Positions 7,755-14,099 of a stretch of 14,099 nucleotides of DNA are shown here, in pieces. This stretch comes from Anaerolineae bacterium. GTDB taxonomy: Bacteria > Chloroflexota > Anaerolineae > B4-G1 > SLSP01. Position 1 is the stretch's first letter. Each line of letters starts with the position of its first letter. Both the position numbers and the translations under genes were made by a program. The notes under the pieces were generated by a model. It was given only the letters and a program-made list of their open reading frames with translations. It was not told the DNA's origin and made no database searches. The stretch lies in contig JAFGKB010000289.1 in assembly GCA_016928755.1 (NCBI GenBank), positions 1 to 14,099 on the forward strand, in the 5' to 3' direction.

Positions 7755-8414
7755 TTAGACTTGTTTAAATACTAGTAACGTTTGTCCAACAAGGATAAAA
7801 TCACCATCCTGAAGTTCATGGCGATATACTTTGTTAGTCTTCTTCAGGCAGGTTTCTGGGTCTTGACCTAAATAAGTCCCGTTGGAACTCCCTTGATCAT
7901 AGAGGATAAAGTGTTTCTCTTCCGGGTCTTCCTCGCTGGCCTCTAATCTAATCTTAAGATGCCGTCCTGATACGGCAGGATCATTTGTCAGTGTTAAGTC
8001 CCCCATGTTACGCCCTATAACAGTCTCTTGTTTGAGTTGTTGAATATGTCCTCTAGGTGCGCCGGCCCCTTCTACGACCGCTAACCAAGCCAACACATCC
8101 ACATCCGCCCCGGCTTCTATAATGACCGTGTGGGCGTTCGCGCTTCCCTGGGGCGCTGGTTGTTGGTAGTAATTCTGTGCCTGTGGGGGTGGTGGTGCCG
8201 GTGGGTAGCCGTGATATTGTGGCGGGCCAGCGGGTGCTGGTGGCGTTTGGTAGTGTGGGGGATGGGTGGGACGAAACGCATTATGATGGTCATCTACGAC
8301 AGTAGACGCTCCTGAATCAACCTGCCCCCCTGGTATAACTGTGGGCTGATTATTGTCATTATGAGATCCCCAAGGGCTATCGGATGTTATTGTAGGCTTA
8401 TTATCTTCATTCAT
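7755..8414 (-). CDS. soluble FHA-domain protein with Pro/Thr-rich N-terminus
   Basis: The 219-residue protein has no signal peptide or membrane helix. The first 95 residues are low complexity, rich in Pro, Gln, Asn and Tyr, and hold repeated short Thr motifs (PTIT near 7-10, PTVI at 24-27, STVV at 37-40). The C-terminal FHA domain (about 108-218) has VIGRN, SGRH and GSSNGTYLG, so the phosphothreonine-binding residues are present. A small soluble FHA protein with an N-terminal phosphorylatable tail is the layout of GarA/OdhI in Actinobacteria, where kinase-modified Thr is bound by the same protein's FHA domain. Homology to GarA is not claimed; only the layout is alike. The gene starts 28 bases after the FHA-kinase gene, behind GGAGGAAGG, and is probably co-transcribed with it. 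The likely role is an adaptor or kinase substrate. Confidence 0.9.
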   Translation of the reverse strand: MNEDNKPTITSDSPWGSHNDNNQPTVIPGGQVDSGASTVVDDHHNAFRPTHPPHYQTPPAPAGPPQYHGYPPAPPPPQAQNYYQQPAPQGSANAHTVIIEAGADVDVLAWLAVVEGAGAPRGHIQQLKQETVIGRNMGDLTLTNDPAVSGRHLKIRLEASEEDPEEKHFILYDQGSSNGTYLGQDPETCLKKTNKVYRHELQDGDFILVGQTLLVFKQV

Positions 8415-8442
8415 AGCTTTTCCTTCCTCCCTGATTTTGGGG

Positions 8443-10122
8443 CTATGTTTCTATACGTAGAGTATAGTTACCTATGGTAATTATATCACTACCTTTGACC
8501 GGTGTTGCCCCATAAACTCTTTCACCATTAACCCAGGTACCATTACGTGAGGTGTCCTCCAACCAAAGCTGGTTACCCCGGGGTTCAATAAAAAAATGTT
8601 TCCGAGAGATATAACCATCGCCTGGTGCTATTTGGTCGCGTCCTAATATTATAACCTTCTTTCCCAAAGTAAATCTCTGCCCGTTTTGGGGACCTTGCAT
8701 CACAACAAGACTGCCCTGGAGGACCCTTTCCGGGTGAGTGGGTAATTTCATATCTCGTTGGAACCCTATCGCCTGTGCCATCTCCCATGCCGAAGCAAAT
8801 CGTTGCTGTGGTGATTTCTCCAAGGCCTTAAGTGCGACCTTAGCCAGGTTTTCTGGAATCTCCGGTCGTAATTGATTGAGAGGTGCGGGTTTTTTGTGGA
8901 TATGGGCCGAGAGTACCTCGTTGAATACATTCCGTTGGTGGGTAGGACTTTCACAATAAGGCATAGGGAATGGCGGTTTTCCGGTTAACAACTCATAAAG
9001 TACGACACCTAATGAGTAGATGTCACTGCTGGGATAGATACGTTCGGCCCGGGCTTGTTCTGGTGATATATATTGAGGTGTTCCCACAATACGGGTACGG
9101 GTCACGGTTACCGAAGAGGTTAACTTTGCAATTCCGAAATCTACGACTTTAACCCATAGGTTCTCGTCAACCATTATATTTTCGGGCTTGATATCACGAT
9201 GTACGACGTGTTGCAAATGTGCATAATGAAGTGCGTCACATACCTGACCGATAATACGGACTATCTGACCTTCAGTCAAGGTCTCGTACTTATTGACAAA
9301 TTCGCGCAGTGACTTCCCGTTGATAAATTCCATCACCATATACAGGTAATGGTCTTTGCTTTGCCCGGCATTCTCCACCTTGCATATATTGGGGTGATTG
9401 CGTAACGCTCTCCCAATTTCACCTTCCTGCTTGAACTTTTTCACCAGGTATTTATCGGTAGTGGGATTAAAAATCTTTACGGCGACTACTTGCCCTTCTG
9501 GATTGCGAGCTTTGTATACCACTGACATTCCGCCACGGCCTAGTTCTTTCTCCAATAAGTACCCTTCAAAATAGGTAGTGTTGATAGACGGCGCATCAGA
9601 GAAAGACGGGCCTGGCGGGGTCACCGGTTTCTTCGATGCCTCATCTTGTTCCGATTTGCTAAGATACCGGAATGCTGAACTCCCAATTTGAATTAAATCG
9701 CCATGTGTCAGAGGATGGCGCATCACACGCTGATTATTGATGAAAACCCCATTGGTACTATCGCGGTCATAGATAACATAAGCATCGCTCTCTTGCATAA
9801 TCTGTGCGTGCAAGCGCGAGATTATTGTGTCTTTGGCTAATACAATGTCATTGTTATTATCCCGCCCCATAGTCAGCCCTTTGGGGGGTGGGGGAATGGG
9901 ATATTTGCGCCCTGATAATGGGCCTTCCTCTGCGACTAACCTGGGGCTATGGGCATCAACTAACATCTTCCCCGTATCAGAGGGATAAGTTACCAAGACC
10001 TTTTCTTCTTCTGAGACCTTTCGTTTTGCCTTTGATGGTCCATGTAAGAATCTAATAAAGATAAAGGTAATGATACCCAAGACTAATGCAAGCCCTAATA
10101 TTTCAGCTAATAAATTGTCCAT
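8443..10122 (-). CDS. membrane-anchored FHA-kinase-FHA Ser/Thr protein kinase
   Basis: This 559-residue protein is probably the first gene of the cluster. An N-terminal membrane helix (about 4-26) is followed by a basic stretch that should keep the rest in the cytoplasm. FHA domain 1 (about 62-155) has MGRD, ISRLH and STNGVFINN. The Hanks-type kinase (about 187-455) has GRGGMSVVY, K216, HRDIKPEN (308-315), DFG (328-330) and GTPQYISPEQ, with several Thr in the activation loop suited to autophosphorylation. FHA domain 2 (about 470-558) has LGRD, ISRKH and SRNGTWVNG. Having FHA domains on both sides of the kinase is unusual; they could bind the kinase's own phosphothreonines or dock FHA-partner proteins. 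The ATG follows a modest AGGAA ten bases upstream, and a leader of about 180 nt may precede it. A role as initiating writer kinase for the downstream FHA proteins is inferred from context. Confidence 0.94.
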   Translation of the reverse strand: MDNLLAEILGLALVLGIITFIFIRFLHGPSKAKRKVSEEEKVLVTYPSDTGKMLVDAHSPRLVAEEGPLSGRKYPIPPPPKGLTMGRDNNNDIVLAKDTIISRLHAQIMQESDAYVIYDRDSTNGVFINNQRVMRHPLTHGDLIQIGSSAFRYLSKSEQDEASKKPVTPPGPSFSDAPSINTTYFEGYLLEKELGRGGMSVVYKARNPEGQVVAVKIFNPTTDKYLVKKFKQEGEIGRALRNHPNICKVENAGQSKDHYLYMVMEFINGKSLREFVNKYETLTEGQIVRIIGQVCDALHYAHLQHVVHRDIKPENIMVDENLWVKVVDFGIAKLTSSVTVTRTRIVGTPQYISPEQARAERIYPSSDIYSLGVVLYELLTGKPPFPMPYCESPTHQRNVFNEVLSAHIHKKPAPLNQLRPEIPENLAKVALKALEKSPQQRFASAWEMAQAIGFQRDMKLPTHPERVLQGSLVVMQGPQNGQRFTLGKKVIILGRDQIAPGDGYISRKHFFIEPRGNQLWLEDTSRNGTWVNGERVYGATPVKGSDIITIGNYTLRIET

Positions 10123-10306
10123 ATCTTTTAAATTCCTGATATTAGTTTATGGGTAGCCGGTACTTCCACAACATGGTCCTCAGAAGGGCTTTATTGGCAA
10201 GCTCCAGACACTATTGCTATTAATGGGTATACAAGTGCCGGATACCTGGACCGTCATGGAATGAGTAAATGCTACCAGCTAACTTTTGTGCTTATACTAC
10301 CTCACT

Positions 10307-10335
10307 ACTATACTATAATTTTACTTTACATACAA
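10307..10335 (-). promoter_or_regulatory. candidate promoter for the FHA/kinase cluster
   Basis: On the minus strand TTGTAT (10330-10335) and TATAGT (10307-10312) are 17 bases apart. A second overlapping TATAGT lies at 10312-10317, with TTGAAA at 10337-10342 giving a 19-base alternative. Transcription would start near 10300, leaving a leader of about 178 nt before the kinase ATG. The region is AT-rich, so chance matches are possible. Confidence 0.4.
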
Positions 10336-10366
10336 CTTTCAACTTAAACTGGTAGTTGACTTTTTC

Positions 10367-10394
10367 TTGACGCCTGCTCAAGCCAAGCTACAAT
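10367..10394 (+). promoter_or_regulatory. near-consensus promoter of the acyltransferase gene
   Basis: TTGACG (10367-10372), a 16-base spacer and TACAAT (10389-10394) form a good sigma-70-type promoter. The usual start distance of about 6-8 bases puts the first transcribed base at about 10400-10402, on the ATG at 10401. No Shine-Dalgarno sequence stands before that ATG, so a leaderless mRNA is predicted. Confidence 0.6.
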
Positions 10395-10400
10395 TTGCTT

Positions 10401-11144
10401 ATGAATGAAATGGAAAATGAATTCAAGTATCCACGCCGGCTCGCTATTCGTGCCTTTTTAAGACGTATTATGATGCCGTTAGCTTTTGCATTGTTGTCGG
10501 ATTTTAAGGTCGTTGGTGAAGAAAATTTCCCTGATGAGGGGCCTCTTCTTGTAGTTGCCAACCATTTCAGCTTTATTGACCCTGCTGCTATTGCGCGTAT
10601 TGCTCCGTGGCCGATTGAATTTGTCGGTGGTTTCAATTTCCCTAATGCCCCCCAGATTGTGCACTGGTTACCAAAATTATGGGGGTATTATCCGGTATTT
10701 AGGGGAACCGGCTCGCGATATGCGTTGCGTGCGTCTGTGTCGGTCTTATCCCAGAACGGTGTAGTTTGTATTTTCCCAGAGGGCGGCAGTTGGGCGACGG
10801 TATTACGTCCAGCACGTCCTGGTGCAGCATTTATTGCGACCCGTGCTAATGCACGGTTGCTCCCGGTTGGTTTAGATGGTTTGCCGAATGTTTTCCCGCG
10901 CTTACGGAAAGGAAAGCGCGCTCAAGTTACGGTGCGTATCGGTAAGCCATTTGGGCCGTTTGATACTGATGGGCGTGGGCGCATACGGCGGCGACGGTTA
11001 GATGAGATCGGGCATGAGATAATGCGGCGTATTTCTGAGTTGATACCGCCTGACCGGCGGGGGTTTTATTCCGATGACCCTGATATCCGTGAAGCGGCTA
11101 AAGGTACCGAGATCTACCCTTGGGATGAAGCAATAGAAATTTGA
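10401..11144 (+). CDS. PlsC-like 1-acylglycerol-phosphate acyltransferase family protein
   Basis: The 247-residue protein has the glycerolipid acyltransferase motifs in order: NHFSFID (H55, D60; the H-x4-D catalytic pair), GYYPVFRG (second block), FPEGGSW (125-131; the EG block that binds the acceptor) and LLPVGL (fourth block). Enzymes of this family move an acyl chain onto lysophosphatidate or a related acceptor at the inner face of the cytoplasmic membrane. EGGSW instead of the common EGTRS leaves the exact acceptor open. The ATG at 10401 is chosen over an in-frame TTG at 10395, which would lie against the -10 box; ATG at 10410 is also possible. Neither ATG has a clear ribosome binding site. 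The gene is transcribed away from the kinase cluster and no link to it is evident. Confidence 0.9.
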   Translation: MNEMENEFKYPRRLAIRAFLRRIMMPLAFALLSDFKVVGEENFPDEGPLLVVANHFSFIDPAAIARIAPWPIEFVGGFNFPNAPQIVHWLPKLWGYYPVFRGTGSRYALRASVSVLSQNGVVCIFPEGGSWATVLRPARPGAAFIATRANARLLPVGLDGLPNVFPRLRKGKRAQVTVRIGKPFGPFDTDGRGRIRRRRLDEIGHEIMRRISELIPPDRRGFYSDDPDIREAAKGTEIYPWDEAIEI

Positions 11145-11202
11145 GGCTATAAACGGGGTTTTACAATCAGAAATCCCTAGGATATTATTATTTTGTTGTT
11201 TG

Positions 11203-11232
11203 TTGTTGTGAAATAGGTTTGTGATCTATTAT
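11203..11232 (+). promoter_or_regulatory. possible promoter for the MFS gene
   Basis: TTGTTG (11203-11208) and TATTAT (11227-11232), 18 bases apart, lie in the 111-base AT-rich gap before the transporter. Transcription would start about 16-18 bases before the ATG and would still include the AGGAGGT ribosome binding site at 11244-11250. The match is modest, and read-through from the acyltransferase is an alternative. Confidence 0.3.
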
Positions 11233-11255
11233 TCTTGTGATTTAGGAGGTTAGGA

Positions 11256-12584
11256 ATGTTAGGTGCGAAGGAAATTAAACGCTACCGCTTGGCATGGTAT
11301 TTATACGACTTTGGTAATTCTGCATATGCAGCCGTAGTTCTATTGGCTGTTTATGCGGCCTATTTTAAAGGTGAAGTTGTCGGTGGGGCTGAGGGTACAC
11401 GGTTGTGGGGGCTTTCTGTCGGTATCGCTATGTTGGTTGTCGCTGTGATTTCGCCCATTTTAGGGGCTATTGCTGACTTCTCCGGTGCTAAGAAACGTTT
11501 TCTGTTATTCTTTACCGTGATGGCGTGTACATTTACGGCATTGCTCTTCTTTGTTGAGAAGGGAGATATTGTTAAAGGGATGGTGTTCTTTATCCTGGCG
11601 GAGATCGGTTATCGTAGTGCCCAGGTTTTTTATAACAGTTTGTTGCCGGAAATCGCTTCCCCGGCGGAGATGGGCCGGGTTTCTGGCGCCGGGTGGGCTA
11701 TTGGTTCTGCCGGTGGGGTCGTTTGCCTATTTATCATTTTACCTCTCATCATGTTTATCGGTGGTTCATTTATTATACGTCTTTCATTAGTCATTACCGC
11801 GGTTTTCTTTGCTCTCTCATCTCTCCCCATTTTCTTATGGCTGAAGGAACGCGCTGAACCACAACCTTTACCTAAAGGCGAGAACTATTTGAGTATGGGT
11901 ATTAAGCGTACCTTAAAGACAGTCCGTGCGACCAGGAATTTCCGTGAGTTTGTCAAATTTGTGGTCTCTTTTCTTATCTACAATGATGGTGTGATTATGG
12001 CCCTCAACTTCGCCGCAATCATTGGGGCCGTTCTATTTGGTATGAACCAACAGGACCTCGTCATCTTTGTTATTATTGTGCAGGTTACCAACGTTATCGG
12101 TGCCTATGTCTTTGGGTTGTTGACCGAGCGTATGGGTAATAAAGAAGCTCTGATGATTTCAATTATTGCGATGATCATATGTATTGTGTTGATGTTCTTT
12201 ACTCAGACCCGGACCTTCTTCTACTTCGTGGGTGCTTTGGCCGGGTTTGCAATGGCCGGTGTGCAATCTCTTAGCCGTACAATGGTGGGGGTGCTCAGTC
12301 CCACTGAGCAGAGTGCTGAGTTCTACGGATTCTTTGCCGTTGCCGGACGCACCTCATCTTTCATCGGGCCGACTGTCTATGGTTGGGTTGCGGCTGAGAT
12401 GGCACTGTTATATGAAGCTCAAGGGATGACGGCTATTGTAGCTGAGCAACTAGGGCAGCGGGCCGGAATTCTCTCCATCGGTGTCTTCCTTATCGTTGGG
12501 TTAGTTTTGCTCGGTCTGGTAGATACGCGCGCTATTGCCAATGCGGTATCCAGTGACGGTAAGAACTTGATGCAAGCAGAGTGA
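11256..12584 (+). CDS. UMF1 / Atg22-like major facilitator transporter
   Basis: The 442-residue, very hydrophobic protein has about twelve predicted membrane helices. Its first helix carries WYLYDFGNSAYAAVV, a hallmark of the UMF1 (unknown major facilitator 1, Atg22-like) family; helix 2-3 surroundings also fit (AIADFSGAKKRFLLF, an MFS loop 2-3 variant). QSLSRTMVGVLSPTEQSAEFYGFF in the second half is likewise typical. Yeast Atg22 exports amino acids from the vacuole; the substrates of bacterial members are mostly unknown, so none is assigned here. The start is fixed by AGGAGGT five bases upstream. A strong terminator directly follows the stop. Confidence 0.92.
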   Translation: MLGAKEIKRYRLAWYLYDFGNSAYAAVVLLAVYAAYFKGEVVGGAEGTRLWGLSVGIAMLVVAVISPILGAIADFSGAKKRFLLFFTVMACTFTALLFFVEKGDIVKGMVFFILAEIGYRSAQVFYNSLLPEIASPAEMGRVSGAGWAIGSAGGVVCLFIILPLIMFIGGSFIIRLSLVITAVFFALSSLPIFLWLKERAEPQPLPKGENYLSMGIKRTLKTVRATRNFREFVKFVVSFLIYNDGVIMALNFAAIIGAVLFGMNQQDLVIFVIIVQVTNVIGAYVFGLLTERMGNKEALMISIIAMIICIVLMFFTQTRTFFYFVGALAGFAMAGVQSLSRTMVGVLSPTEQSAEFYGFFAVAGRTSSFIGPTVYGWVAAEMALLYEAQGMTAIVAEQLGQRAGILSIGVFLIVGLVLLGLVDTRAIANAVSSDGKNLMQAE

Positions 12585-12593
12585 TAATGGCTG

Positions 12594-12637
12594 ATGCCAC
12601 TTTGCTATATGGTAGCAAAGTGGCATACTTCTTTTTG
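12594..12637 (+). terminator. strong rho-independent terminator after the MFS gene
   Basis: A perfect stem ATGCCACTTTGCTA / TAGCAAAGTGGCAT (12594-12607 with 12613-12626) closes a five-base loop and is followed by CTTCTTTTT. It begins nine bases after the transporter stop and isolates the downstream small gene. Confidence 0.92.
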
Positions 12638-12652
12638 TCAATGTCACTTAAT

Positions 12653-12673
12653 AAAGTAGCTCCGGCTACCTTT
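12653..12673 (+). other. small hairpin with UCCG tetraloop
   Basis: AAAGTAGC (12653-12660), TCCG, then GCTACCTTT (12665-12673) pair with one bulged base. The closing C(UCCG)G is a stable UNCG-type loop. It lies between the MFS terminator and the small membrane protein gene. No U-run follows, so it is either a back-up stem or part of the small gene's upstream region. Confidence 0.4.
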
Positions 12674-12734
12674 GTTGCAACTTCTGGGACTATACAGCGT
12701 ATTATGGATAGTGTAATCAGGTATTTCTGATAAA

Positions 12735-12744
12735 AAGGAGGTGA
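12735..12744 (+). promoter_or_regulatory. strong ribosome binding site of the 66-residue protein
   Basis: AAGGAGGTGA, nearly full complement to the 16S rRNA 3' end, stands six bases before the ATG at 12751. This is the strongest such site in the window and is good evidence that the short gene is real. Confidence 0.75.
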
Positions 12745-12750
12745 GACTTA

Positions 12751-12951
12751 ATGGACCGGCGTCCAGGATGTATTGGGGGGTTATTTCGTTTAGCCGTTTT
12801 AAATGCGGTTTATGATTGGTTCCAAGAACAGTTTGGGTTTGGTCGTGGGGCTTCTTGTACCGGGATGGGCTGTGGCCTTATTTTGCTGATTATCTTTTTA
12901 TTAATGGCTTGTTCTATTGTCACCGGCACAGATTGGCTACGTCTTTTTTAA
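12751..12951 (+). CDS. small single-helix membrane protein, function unknown
   Basis: A 66-residue protein not recognised as a known family. It has a basic N-terminus (MDRRPG), an amphipathic stretch around AVYDWFQEQFGFG (22-34), a short Cys/Gly segment (SCTGMGCG, 35-42), and one membrane helix (about 42-60) ending in TDWLRLF. Four cysteines (7, 36, 41 and 54) are striking for so short a protein. The gene has a very strong AAGGAGGTGA ribosome binding site, a terminator on each side and no co-directional close partner, so it is a monocistronic unit. A weak promoter candidate is TTGCAA (12675-12680) with TATTAT (12700-12705), 19 bases apart. Expression is likely; the role is unknown. Confidence 0.75.
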   Translation: MDRRPGCIGGLFRLAVLNAVYDWFQEQFGFGRGASCTGMGCGLILLIIFLLMACSIVTGTDWLRLF

Positions 12952-12986
12952 TCTAAGAGCTTTCTAATGTGGATAGACTTTTAACT

Positions 12987-13023
12987 AAGTCCCCTTGTGA
13001 TATTTATTCCAAGGGGACTTTTT
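12987..13023 (+). terminator. rho-independent terminator after the small membrane protein gene
   Basis: A perfect 10-base stem AAGTCCCCTT / AAGGGGACTT (12987-12996 with 13011-13020) with a 14-base loop runs into a T-tract to 13023. It lies 36 bases after the stop of the 66-residue protein gene and before the sensor gene promoter. Confidence 0.9.
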
Positions 13024-13107
13024 CATATAAAAGTATTAAAATTGATATTGTGCTCAAATATTATTTTTAAGGGTTTTTATTATCTGTTTTTTATGTAAAA
13101 CCGGGCT

Positions 13108-13136
13108 TTGACTTTGGTTTGGTATTGCGCTATACT
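13108..13136 (+). promoter_or_regulatory. near-consensus promoter of the sensor protein gene
   Basis: TTGACT (13108-13113), a 17-base spacer and TATACT (13131-13136) match a sigma-70-type promoter closely. Transcription would start near 13143, giving a leader of about 53 bases before the ATG at 13196. It follows an AT-rich stretch (13021-13100) that could act as an upstream element. Confidence 0.65.
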
Positions 13137-13195
13137 AAAGTTAATTGTTAAGCGATAGGTGAAATTGTAATAAAGGTTAATTATCAGTTTGAGAT

Positions 13196-14099
13196 ATGCG
13201 CAAAAAGACACGAGATTTCAATTTCAATATGGGTAATGCCGCTGTGGAGCTGAAGATTCCCTGGTATAAGAAAATATGGGATTTTCTACGTGCCCGGGTG
13301 CGTCTGAAAATCATACTACCTTATCTGTCTCTTACGCTCTTGGTAATGTTAGTTGGCGTGTATTTACTTACCAGTTTGATTGCCGGTTCTCATGGTGAGC
13401 GGCTTAATAATCAGTTACAGCAGTCTGGTGTAGTCGTATCTACAGTGCTCGCGCGGCGGGAAGTTACTCACCGTGAATTTACGCGCCGTATCGAGTTTAC
13501 TGAGGGCTTTCGGGTGGCCTTGTCTGAGAAGGATGTTGAACTTATTGAGGAGTTAGTTACTCCTATTATTTCTGCCGAGTCTACAGAGTTTATACTGATT
13601 GTGGATGAAGAGGGACAGCCTTTGCTGCATATGATCAGGCAGGAAGGTGAATATATTGAGGTGCAAAAACCCTTTATCCTTGAGTATATGTGGATTATCC
13701 GGGATTTGCTTGAGTTGGGACCGGCAAATAGTGATCCCAAAGTCGCTCTTGGGCTACATCCAGAAACTAATGCCTATTACTATTTCACCGCAATTCCGGT
13801 ACTCGTCGATGATGGCGAGAAACTGGCGGGGGTCATAACGGTTGGCACTTCCCTGGATTCGCTTTTAGCACTCTTTAAATCCAACGCCTCTGCAGATGTT
13901 ACTGTTTATTTGGAACAGGGCAAGGCTATTGCCTCGACATTTGAAGCTCTTGTAGCAGAAGATGATATTGATGAATTGCTGCTTAATCTTTCACTTCCAC
14001 CGGCAGTATATGAGAAAGCTTTAGGCGATATTAACAACACTCAATTACGTGAATGGGAGATTGAGGAGCGTGACTACCGGCTGGCTATTGGTGCACTGC
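13196..14099 (+). CDS. membrane sensor protein with extracytoplasmic CACHE-like domain, N-terminal part (cut by window edge)
   Basis: The frame is open from the ATG at 13196 to the window edge (301 codons, no stop), so the C-terminal part is missing. Residues 1-32 are basic and cytoplasmic. A membrane helix follows at about 39-62 (around LSLTLLVMLVGVYLL). The rest of what is visible is soluble and should be outside the membrane. It contains a Leu/Gln helix after the membrane, a VDEEGQPLLH segment, YYFTAIPVL, and AGVITVGTSLDSLLALF, which resemble strands and helices of CACHE-type sensor domains. This is the usual front half of a sensor histidine kinase, GGDEF protein, adenylate cyclase or chemoreceptor; the output domain cannot be seen, so none is assigned. 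No strong ribosome binding site precedes 13196; an in-frame ATG at 13229 is an alternative with no better site. The promoter at 13108-13136 supports a separate transcript. Confidence 0.8.
   Translation, partial: MRKKTRDFNFNMGNAAVELKIPWYKKIWDFLRARVRLKIILPYLSLTLLVMLVGVYLLTSLIAGSHGERLNNQLQQSGVVVSTVLARREVTHREFTRRIEFTEGFRVALSEKDVELIEELVTPIISAESTEFILIVDEEGQPLLHMIRQEGEYIEVQKPFILEYMWIIRDLLELGPANSDPKVALGLHPETNAYYYFTAIPVLVDDGEKLAGVITVGTSLDSLLALFKSNASADVTVYLEQGKAIASTFEALVAEDDIDELLLNLSLPPAVYEKALGDINNTQLREWEIEERDYRLAIGAL

Larger units (their letters stand above)
10123..10400. other. divergent intergenic control region
   Basis: These 278 bases separate the leftward FHA-kinase cluster from the rightward acyltransferase gene. 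The right part (10285-10400) is AT-rich and holds promoter candidates for both directions. The left part (10123-10300) would be the untranslated leader of the kinase cluster. I see no convincing gene, tRNA or known riboswitch in it, only a weak GGTAT/ATACC pairing near 10225-10247. Confidence 0.6.

Noticed and set aside
1..10122. Type VI secretion phospho-regulation module (kinase, phosphatase, FHA, vWA)
   Set aside because: No Tss/Hcp/VgrG/ClpV-like gene is present, and the vWA protein is a secreted single-pass protein rather than a PpkA-like kinase fusion.
10314..10319. TATAAT on the plus strand as a second acyltransferase promoter
   Set aside because: No -35-like hexamer at suitable spacing; the box overlaps the better-supported minus-strand -10 region.
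11155..11196. Possible terminator after the acyltransferase gene (GGGGTTT / AAATCCC stem, T-rich beyond)
   Set aside because: The stem is only seven pairs with one G-T pair, and the T-rich part lies more than ten bases beyond it; too weak to call.

Overview
The window looks like chromosomal DNA from an environmental bacterium, most likely a member of Chloroflexota (Anaerolineae-like). This is inferred from moderate G+C, many FHA domains and eukaryote-like Ser/Thr kinases, Thr/Pro-rich extracytoplasmic linkers, and an ABCG-type transporter fused to FHA domains. No rRNA or marker gene confirms the phylum, so it is tentative. I see no tRNA, rRNA, CRISPR array, insertion sequence or other mobile element.

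Minus strand, 10122 down to 1: seven tightly spaced co-directional genes form one phospho-signalling cluster. In transcription order they encode: an FHA-kinase-FHA protein with an N-terminal membrane anchor (8443-10122); a Pro/Thr-rich soluble FHA protein (7755-8414); a secreted vWA domain, membrane segment and cytoplasmic FHA domain (5828-7630); an FHA protein with four membrane helices (4916-5764); a triple-FHA ABCG-like transporter (1752-4841); a second membrane Ser/Thr kinase with an HLD instead of HRD catalytic motif (348-1745); and a PP2C phosphatase cut by the left edge (1-320). Eight FHA domains are encoded in under 10 kb, all with the usual phosphothreonine-binding residues. The simplest reading is a phosphorylation circuit (two kinases as writers, PP2C as eraser, FHA domains as readers) that assembles or gates a membrane transporter, with the vWA and FN3-like domains facing outside. 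The nearest known relative I can name is mycobacterial Rv1747, an FHA-ABC exporter controlled by PknF; the present cluster is much more elaborate. The transported substrate is unknown.

Intergenic 10123-10400: a divergent control region. A promoter candidate fires left into the kinase cluster with a roughly 180-nt leader. A near-consensus promoter fires right and would start transcription at or next to the acyltransferase ATG.

Plus strand, 10401 to the right edge: a PlsC-like acyltransferase (10401-11144), a UMF1/Atg22-like major facilitator (11256-12584) ending in a strong terminator, a 66-residue one-helix membrane protein (12751-12951) with its own strong ribosome binding site and terminator, and the N-terminal 301 codons of a membrane sensor protein (13196 to the edge) behind a near-consensus promoter. 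These look like ordinary independent units rather than parts of the FHA system.
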